Shown: positions 58,456 through 64,000 of the stretch, in pieces
Layout: each line of letters begins with the position of its first letter
Numbering within the stretch: position 1 is the first letter of the stretch
Source: Pleurodeles waltl
Lineage: Eukaryota > Chordata > Amphibia > Caudata > Salamandridae
Reading direction: 5' to 3'
NCBI RefSeq assembly: GCF_031143425.1
Contig: NC_090448.1
Coordinates: 332,456,177 to 332,520,176, forward strand
Length of the DNA: 64,000 nt
Notes under the pieces: generated by a model
Seen by the model: only the letters and a program-made list of their open reading frames with translations
What the model was told of the DNA's origin: nothing
Database searches by the model: none
Position numbers and translations under genes: made by a program

Positions 58456-58663
58456 TTTTATGGCAAGACCGGAGGCTCCTATTATGCTTTAGTCTTTTCT
58501 TTATTTTCAATAGCAGCTGCAGTCAAGAACGGAACTACTGATCCCATAAGGCCAACCACAACGGCCAATGAGGATCAAAAGGTAGTTCTAAGAAAAATGC
58601 AACAATCACCAACAACCTGACCTAATAATACACATCTTGACTGGGAACAGCCCTCTTTTCTTG
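58456..58663. repeat. Left inverted terminal repeat of the DIRS element
   Basis: From TATTATGCTTTAGTC (58479) to CCCTCTTTTCTTG (58663) it is the reverse complement of 63619-63802 with few differences. The outermost 58456-58485 (TTTTATGGCAAGACCGGAGG) is not in the right repeat but is complementary to the first half of the internal region at 63245-63275. Confidence 0.93.
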
Positions 58664-59277
58664 CTGCTCGCAGTCAAGATAAGTACATCCACTTCTTATG
58701 GCTACTGTATATTTTTAGGCTTATATGTAATATTTGATGTTTTCTACTTCAAATGCTTGTTTCCTTTGTTATTCAGTGTTTATATGCGTCTTATTGGCTT
58801 AGTCAGCTGGTAGCCGCAATTTTCCTCTGTTCACAGCGCGAGCGCGTCTTTGGCAATTAAGTGTTCTTTCCTCTGCGCGCACTGTTTTCTCAGCTCCCGC
58901 TGAGGAGAAAACGGTTTCCTTCGTGCTTGGTCGCATTCTACAGGCTTTCTGCTGTGCTCAGCGCCACCTGCCTAATCCCTCCTGTCACGCTTCAGAGAGC
59001 GCGTTCCCCAGGCGTTCTGTTTGTTTATATCAGAGCGCTGGGAGGAATTTTATTATTACCACGCTTCTAACTTCAAGAAGCGGTTTGACCCGGTCATTCC
59101 CCAGGAACTTTCACTTGTTCAAGCCTCAATTATTTTTGACAGCGCCGTACTCCTAATTCTTATGGAGTTTAGGTTTCGGTTTCGTTTTTCAGTTTCGTTT
59201 TTTCAATCTTTCTAACTTAGGGTAGAAAATATTAACCCTTTCTTGAACAATTATTTTTTATAGTTTTTCCTATTACC

Positions 59278-61623
59278 ATGGACAGCTCTAACCTTCCAAT
59301 GCTGTCTCAGGAGGAGGAGGAAGACGTCCTCAAAGATAATCTGAATGACTTCATTCAGTCCCCAGTCAAGCAGGCCATGGCGGTCTCATGGCAAAAATTG
59401 TCAAAAAATTAAGAAAATTCTGTGGTGTCTCTGGTGTCAAAAACCATGCTGGCCCAATCTGCAGGGGAAGGCAGAAAGCATCTTAATCCTTCAAAAAATA
59501 CCAAACCGACGCTAAAGGCAAGTGACAAGAGTTCACACGTGGCAGAGAACGTGGCTCCTCAAAGGCCTCCTTCAAAGGAGGGATTATTAAATAAGACACC
59601 TAAGAAATGCATGGTTAAAACTAAAAATATTTCTCCAATCCACATATCAAAAATATTAGACACCGATGAGGAAGTGCAAGACCCTGATTCAGATTCGGAT
59701 TCTTCCGATAGGGACGTGGGGGAAGTCTTCTCCCCTCCTCCTCCCAAAAAAGCCAAATGTGGGTCACAAGATTTTGTGGACTCTTGCACGATTCTAGATG
59801 CCGAAGGGGTACCACTGTTCGATCCAGCCAGCATCCAGCACCCTAACTCGACCGAATGGCTCCCTACAGACCATGTGGCAGAGTATGTTACGGCCAGACA
59901 GCGCACTCCCCTTGATAAACAGGTGCGGGCTAAACTCAAATCGGAATGTCCTTGTCCCGCCCTTTCGTCAAAAATTACTGCCACCCCATCCATTGATACT
60001 TCCCATATAACCTTTTTTACTAAGTATGGCAAGGACCCACGCAAAGGGGTTGATAAAGCATGGTCTTCTTGCCAAGACAAACTGTTAGACGTGATAGGTC
60101 CCCTAACTCAGAATTTTGACCTGGCAGAATTGGCTCAATTGGAACAAGCTTCGGTCGACCCAGCGGAACTCTCCTTGTGGGCCCAAAGTGTCATTTGCTT
60201 GCTGGGGAATGCCAACTCTTCCATTACGCACGAATGCAGGAAAGGCCTTCTTCTCCAACTCGACCCGAAGTTGGTCAACCTGGCTGGTTCGGACCCCAGA
60301 GTCAAAGCGGAAGGAATGCTTTTTGGTGATTCCTTTATCAAGGAGTTGAGCAAATATGTGGCGACTTTTTCATCCCTTGATAAAGCCCAACAATCTTTGA
60401 AAAAGATGTTCTCGACACGTGTTTTTGCAAGGGCTGGCAGAGGCAGGAACCGCTTTGCCGGCCGCACCTATGCCAACCAAGGAACTCACATCAGACCCTT
60501 GGGTGTTAAATACCGTTCAGGGTTATGGTATAGAGCTTTTTGCAGAGCCTTTGCAAACTGTTTTCCCTCCTCCACCTCATTTGTCTTTAGAAACGACAGA
60601 CCTAATTTCCTCAGAAATTCAGGATTTACTTCAGAAACAGGCGATAATCCCATGTCCTTTAGATCCTTCAGGGTTTCTCAGTTCAGTTTTCTTGGTTCAG
60701 AAAAAGAACAAAAAGATGAGACCAGTTATCAACCTCCGCCAATTCAATCAGTTCGTGCTTTATCGACACTTCAAGATGGAAACCATCATTCATCTCAGGG
60801 ATACCCTTTTACAAGGAGATTGGATGGTAAGGTTAGATTTGAAAGATGCCTATTTAACCGTGCCCATACACCCCGTCTCTCAAAAATTCCTTCAATTCCA
60901 ATGGGCCGGTCAGACTTTCCGGTTTACCTCTCTCCCTTTCGGTCTCTCGTCAGCTCCATGGTGTTTCACAAAGCTGATGAGACCGGTAGCAGCTTTTCTC
61001 AGAGCTCGTGCCGTCAGGTTAATTATCTACCTGGACGATATCCTCATGATGAATCAAAATCGTTCCTCCCTTCTGGCTCAGGTGCATCTTGCTTGCACGC
61101 TGCTTGCAGACCTAGGTTTTATCGTAAACTACGAGAAATCTTCCTTAGACCCGATCCAAAAGATCGAATTTCTAGGTTTCCTCGTAGATTCCGTTTCGGC
61201 TTCTCTTCTTCTTCCCTCCTCGAAGATAAAATCTATCAAGTCAGAAATCTTGCTCATCCTTCGCAATTCTCAACTTTCTCTCCGATCCCTTGCAAGAGTC
61301 GTAGGTCTTCTCTCGTCCTCAATCCAAGCTATTTTCCCAGGTCCTCTACATTATCGAGCGTTGCAAAGGTTGAAAATACACCACCTCCAAAGAGGGTTGA
61401 CCTATTCAGATTCCATAGAACTAGATCAGGAATCTCGAGTGGAACTCCAATGGTGGATAAACCATTTAGATGCCTGGAACGGCAGGACCATCTTTGCATC
61501 AGCCCCAGATCTAGTATTAGAATCAGATGCAAGCCTTCTGGGCTGGGGGCCCGTTGTGGTACAGTCTCGACTGGAGGCTTATGGTCACGAGAGGAGTCAA
61601 GACTGCACATAAATTGTTTATAG
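59278..61623 (+). pseudogene. DIRS ORF1, Gag-like (in-frame stop at 59410)
   Basis: The ATG at 59278 gives a methionine-aspartate-serine start and an acidic run (EEEED), then an in-frame TAA at 59410. After the stop the same frame is open for 733 codons to 61621. The first about 340 codons are the Gag-like part: lysine-rich, an acidic D-S-D-S-D-S-S-D-R-D stretch, P-P-P-P-K-K-A-K, and an R-G-R-N-R-F-A-G-R arginine/glycine motif near 60430. From about 60550 on the frame lies opposite RT coding in another frame and is serine-rich; that part is probably incidental until 61550. There it becomes the RNase H frame because of a one-base shift. Confidence 0.75.
60419..61612 (+). pseudogene. DIRS reverse transcriptase with start of RNase H
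   Basis: 397 codons open. RT motifs in order: Q-K-K-N-K-K-M-R-P-V-I-N-L at residues about 94-106, R-L-D-L-K-D-A-Y at 138-145 (catalytic D), S-L-P-F-G-L-S-S-A-P at 171-180, and I-Y-L-D-D-I-L at 203-209 (catalytic pair intact). RNase H begins at E-S-D-A-S-L-L-G-W-G, about residues 366-375. The frame then diverges at a run of Gs (61545-61549), so the last about 20 codons are out of frame, and it ends at 61612. The true start may lie upstream or be reached by frameshift from ORF1, which it overlaps. Confidence 0.88.
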
Positions 61624-62360
61624 ATGCTTGCCGGCTCCTTTGCAATCAGAAGTCTTGCAAGAGACAGGGTTTCCTGTTCGGTTCTTCTCAGGATGGACAA
61701 CATTTCCGCCGTCCGCTACATCAACCGCTTGGGGGGCCCAAGGTCCAAGCCTTTAGCGGAATTGGCGAAAGGGTTCTGGGAATTTTGTCTTCTAAACAGA
61801 ATCTCTGCACAGGCAGAATACCTTCCAGGCAACCTCAACGTGGTTGCAGATTCGTACTCTCGACATTTTCAGGATTCCAGCGATTGGATGCTCAATGTAC
61901 AGGTCTTCAACAGCATCCTTCACAAGTGGGGTCCTTTCGACATAGATTTATTCGCTTCACGTCTCAACACTCAACTACCAAAGTTCTTCAGTTGGCATCC
62001 AGACCCACTGGCTCTAGCATACGATGCTTTTTCTCAAGACTGGTCTTCTTCCCTCAATTACGCCTTCCCCCCTTCATTCTGATTTCCAGGGTTATAGCGC
62101 ATGTCAGATGCCAACAGGCTTCCATAGTACTCATAGTTCCCCTTTGGCACGCTCAAGTGTGGTTTCCATCCCTCCTAGAACTTTCGATAGAACCCCCTTT
62201 CTTGCTCCCTCTGATCCCGGACCTTCTAACCGATCCTCAAGGCCTATCTCACAGCCTAATTCTCCAGAATGCTCTCATTCTCTCAGCTTGGAAAATTTCA
62301 GGGAATCCCAGCCTCCCACTTCTATTTCGACAGAAGCTTCAATTTCCTGGACATGGCTAG
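61550..62360 (+). pseudogene. DIRS RNase H and post-RNase H (methyltransferase-like) region
   Basis: From 61550 the reading passes into the ORF1 frame: T-G-G-L-W-S-R-E-E-S, a TAG stop at 61621, then R-M-D-N-I-S-A-V-R-Y-I-N-R-L-G-G (RNase H) at 61690-61735. Next come D-I-D-L-F-A-S-R-L-N at about 61939-61968 and Y-D-A-F-S-Q-D-W near 62020-62042. At a run of six Cs (62067-62072) it shifts again and continues to a stop at 62358 with I-V-P-L-W-H-A-Q-V-W-F. This C-terminal region is conserved in DIRS elements and has been related to DAM-like methyltransferases; I cannot show catalytic residues. Confidence 0.75.
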
Positions 62361-63239
62361 AGCTCCAGGAACAAAGAAAGCATATCGATCAGCTTGGGAC
62401 CTCTGGCATTGCTGGTGGGTGGGAAAACAGGTTGATCCCTTTACAGCAGATGTAACAATGATTATCAAGTTTTTGGCAGCAGAAGCTTTCAAGGGTAAAT
62501 CTTTCTGTACCATTAATTTGTATAGGTCGGCTATTTCTTCCTCACATGTATTTTTACAGGGGAAACCTGTTGGAGAACATCCTTTGGTATGTTGTCTTAT
62601 AAAGGGAGTAAAATTTTCCAATCCTCCAAAACCAAAATATAGTTCTGTATGGGATGTCAATACTGTTTTAAGATTGTTTATGTCATGGCCAGACAATGCC
62701 TCTTTATCGTTAAAGCAGCTTTCAGCCAAATTGACTATGCTTTTATGTCTGGTGTCTTTCAAACCCTTGTCTGATGTTAAAGTTTTGGACATTACAGCTC
62801 GTCAGTTCAATCCTTCTGGGGTTATGTTTAATGTGGTCAGACGTACAAAAACTAACCTTTCTTCAGTTTTTTACCCCTTTTTTCCGGACCAGCCTAACTT
62901 TGTGTAGGTCAATGTTTAAAAGTTTATGAACAGCAGACAGCCGGTCTGAGAAATTCCTCTTCTACCCAGCTCCTGATATCTTTCAGGAAAACTTTCAAGC
63001 CCGTGTCCTCCCCAACCTTAGCTCGATGGGTCCGCTGGATTATGTCTTTGGTTGGTATTGATGTCTCCATTTTTGGGGCCCATTCAGCTAGGGGAGCCAT
63101 GGCATCCAAAGCTTTTTGGGCCGGTTCCCGCTTAGAGGATATTCTCAGGTCGCCTGACTGGTCCAATGACAATGTTTTTAAAGTTTTCTATTGTAAACCG
63201 ATTGAACATGCCTCTTTCAATGTGATTAATATGCTTTAA
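62269..63239 (+). pseudogene. DIRS tyrosine recombinase
   Basis: The frame 62269-62907 (212 codons) contains the SAM-like core-binding domain (A-P-G-T-K-K-A-Y-R-S-A-W-D-L-W at about residues 33-47) and the start of the catalytic domain with L-V-S-F-K-P-L-S-D-V-K. The position that normally carries the first catalytic arginine reads P. After a one-base shift near 62895-62902 another frame runs to 63237, with A-H-S-A-R-G-A (H at 63081, R at 63090) and V-F-Y-C-K (Y at 63189). The enzyme inserts the circular DNA intermediate. The 5' end overlaps the previous ORF by about 90 bp, as usual in DIRS. Confidence 0.85.
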
Positions 63240-63244
63240 AACAG

Positions 63245-63343
63245 CATAATAGGAGCCTTCGGTCTTGCCATAAAATGTAGATTTTCCTAGTAATTTATGA
63301 AGGAAAGTCTTAATTTTATTAAAGACACGGAGGCGAGTATTAT
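63245..63343. repeat. DIRS internal complementary region (circle junction template)
   Basis: 63245-63275 (CATAATAGGAGCCTTCGGTC onward) is the reverse complement of 58456-58485. 63276-63343 (TGTAGATTTTCCTAGTAATT onward) is the reverse complement of 63796-63864. So the two halves match the outer ends of the left and the right terminal repeats and would bridge them in a circular intermediate. Confidence 0.95.
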
Positions 63344-63618
63344 ACCGCCGCTACAAAATTAATTCTACTTTTTGTCTCCCTCCCTTCAGCTTCTACATCT
63401 GGACAACAGTCAACGACATAAGGCTCCTGCCTTCGTCTCTTCGACTGCCTCGTTCTTGGCTGGTTCTGCCTCTAAGATCTTCTTGCCGTCATCTCAGAAC
63501 ACCCTTCCGGAATTGGCTCAAAGACTGATTTACTCTTTACAGGAACTCTTAGCTCTAGGCTTAGCTATTTGTATTTGTAGTTTAATTGTTCCTTTGTTTT
63601 CTGCAGTTTAAGCTCGCA

Positions 63619-63866
63619 CAAGAAAAGAGGGCTGTTCCCAGTCAAGATAGGTATTATTAGGTCAGGTTGTTGGTGATTGGTGCATTTTTCTTAGAACTAC
63701 CTTTTGATCCTCATTGGCTGTTGTGGTTGGCCTTATGGGATCAGTAGTTCTGTTCCTGACTGCAGCTGCTATTGAAAATAAAGAAAAGACTAAAGCATAA
63801 TACTCGCCTCTGTGTCTTTAATAAAATTACGACTTTCCTTCATAAATTACTAGGAAAATCTACATT
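63619..63866. repeat. Right inverted terminal repeat of the DIRS element
   Basis: 63619-63802 is the inverted partner of the left repeat. 63803-63866 is an extension found only here and, inverted, in the second half of the internal complementary region. LINE endonuclease sequence resumes right after it. Confidence 0.92.
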
Positions 63867-64000
63867 TTCTATCCTTATTTAACATGTTTGAGAAACGTTT
63901 GTTGAGACAGAATTCCTCACTCTTAGAATGTAATATTCTGCTCTGTTGGGATTTTAATGCTAAACCTAATCTTTCAATCAACAACGCTGGCTTATAATCA

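Larger units (their letters stand above)
58456..63866 (+). mobile_element. DIRS-like tyrosine-recombinase retrotransposon, nearly complete
   Basis: The element is bounded by inverted terminal repeats (58456-58663 and 63619-63866), with an internal complementary region (63245-63343) before the right repeat. Gene order is Gag-like ORF, RT/RNase H/post-RNase H ORF in another frame, then a tyrosine recombinase ORF overlapping its end. No target duplication is expected or seen, because DIRS elements integrate by recombination of a circular intermediate. Breaks: stops at 59410 and 61621 and frameshifts near 61547, 62070 and 62895. It is much better preserved than the DIRS pieces at 40340 and 44555. 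Confidence 0.93.
58150..64000 (+). pseudogene. LINE endonuclease domain split by the DIRS element, runs off the window
   Basis: At 58163-58215 the plus strand reads D-F-V-I-M-Q-E-T-W-A, the catalytic glutamate motif, then P-R-G-G-L near 58290. Reading breaks at about 58440. After the DIRS element, 63925-63975 reads a L-C-W-D-F-N-A-K-P-N block, the G-D-F-N-A motif with G replaced by W-like drift. These are consecutive endonuclease motifs, so the DIRS element inserted inside this LINE. Stops are present; the RT part would lie beyond 64000. Confidence 0.6.

Noticed and set aside
1..64000. Cellular protein-coding exons, tRNA or snRNA genes
   Set aside because: Every recognisable domain is of transposon or retroviral origin; no tRNA-like box pair with cloverleaf or other structural RNA was found. 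Short exons with weak signals cannot be excluded by reading alone.

Overview
The window looks like intergenic or intronic DNA from a very large, repeat-saturated vertebrate genome, most likely a salamandrid newt. The evidence is (i) a 322-bp satellite-like unit whose minus strand folds into a type I hammerhead ribozyme and carries a distant octamer, as known for newt satellite 2; (ii) several short elements with 3-bp target duplications of the PIF/Harbinger type; and (iii) nested DIRS, Penelope, L2-like, L1-like and endogenous retrovirus copies. I found no cellular protein-coding gene, rRNA, tRNA or CRISPR array. Almost every long open frame belongs to a transposable element or to a low-complexity repeat.

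Layout. 1-15222: one old class I-like endogenous retrovirus with related LTRs at both ends (the 5' one is cut by the window edge). Its gag, protease, RT, integrase and env remnants are full of stops. An L2-like LINE (about 3150-8395) sits at the gag/pro junction and itself holds a roughly 2.2-kb insertion with three different minisatellites. A small foldback element splits env. 15223-24075: satellite-2-like units (one near 15.9 kb, a tandem pair at 22.4-23.0 kb), a near-perfect 191-bp foldback, hAT-like elements, a GC-rich 602-bp element made of about ten consecutive hairpins, and spuma/ERV-L-like and Penelope remnants. 24078-27990: a minus-strand LINE with an intact RT catalytic motif, carrying another hairpin-rich element. 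28665-29188: a further hairpin-rich element. 30395-37012: an L1/Tx1-like LINE with ORF1, ORF2 and a poly(A) tail. 37862-40196: a second plus-strand L2-like LINE, truncated at its 5' end. 40340-44880: two decayed DIRS pieces and a Penelope piece. 44960-49800: a 4.8-kb CCTGGT-rich periodic array with a very recent 1074-bp tandem duplication. 50-54.5 kb: an hAT-like element, a dispersed repeat also present inverted near 18.4 kb, and a 46-bp minisatellite. 54990-58150: a minus-strand LINE 5' part with possible 5'-UTR monomers and a hairpin-rich element in ORF1. 58150-64000: an opposite-strand LINE endonuclease gene split by a nearly complete DIRS-like element (58456-63866).

The DIRS copy is the best-preserved system here. 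It has inverted terminal repeats, an internal complementary region whose two halves match the outer edges of the two terminal repeats, a Gag-like ORF, RT/RNase H, a post-RNase H domain and a tyrosine recombinase with H-x-x-R and Y. A few single-base breaks make this copy non-autonomous. The most interesting non-coding signals are the hammerhead satellite pair flanked by 209-bp direct repeats and the family of 3-bp-TSD elements built from strings of hairpins.
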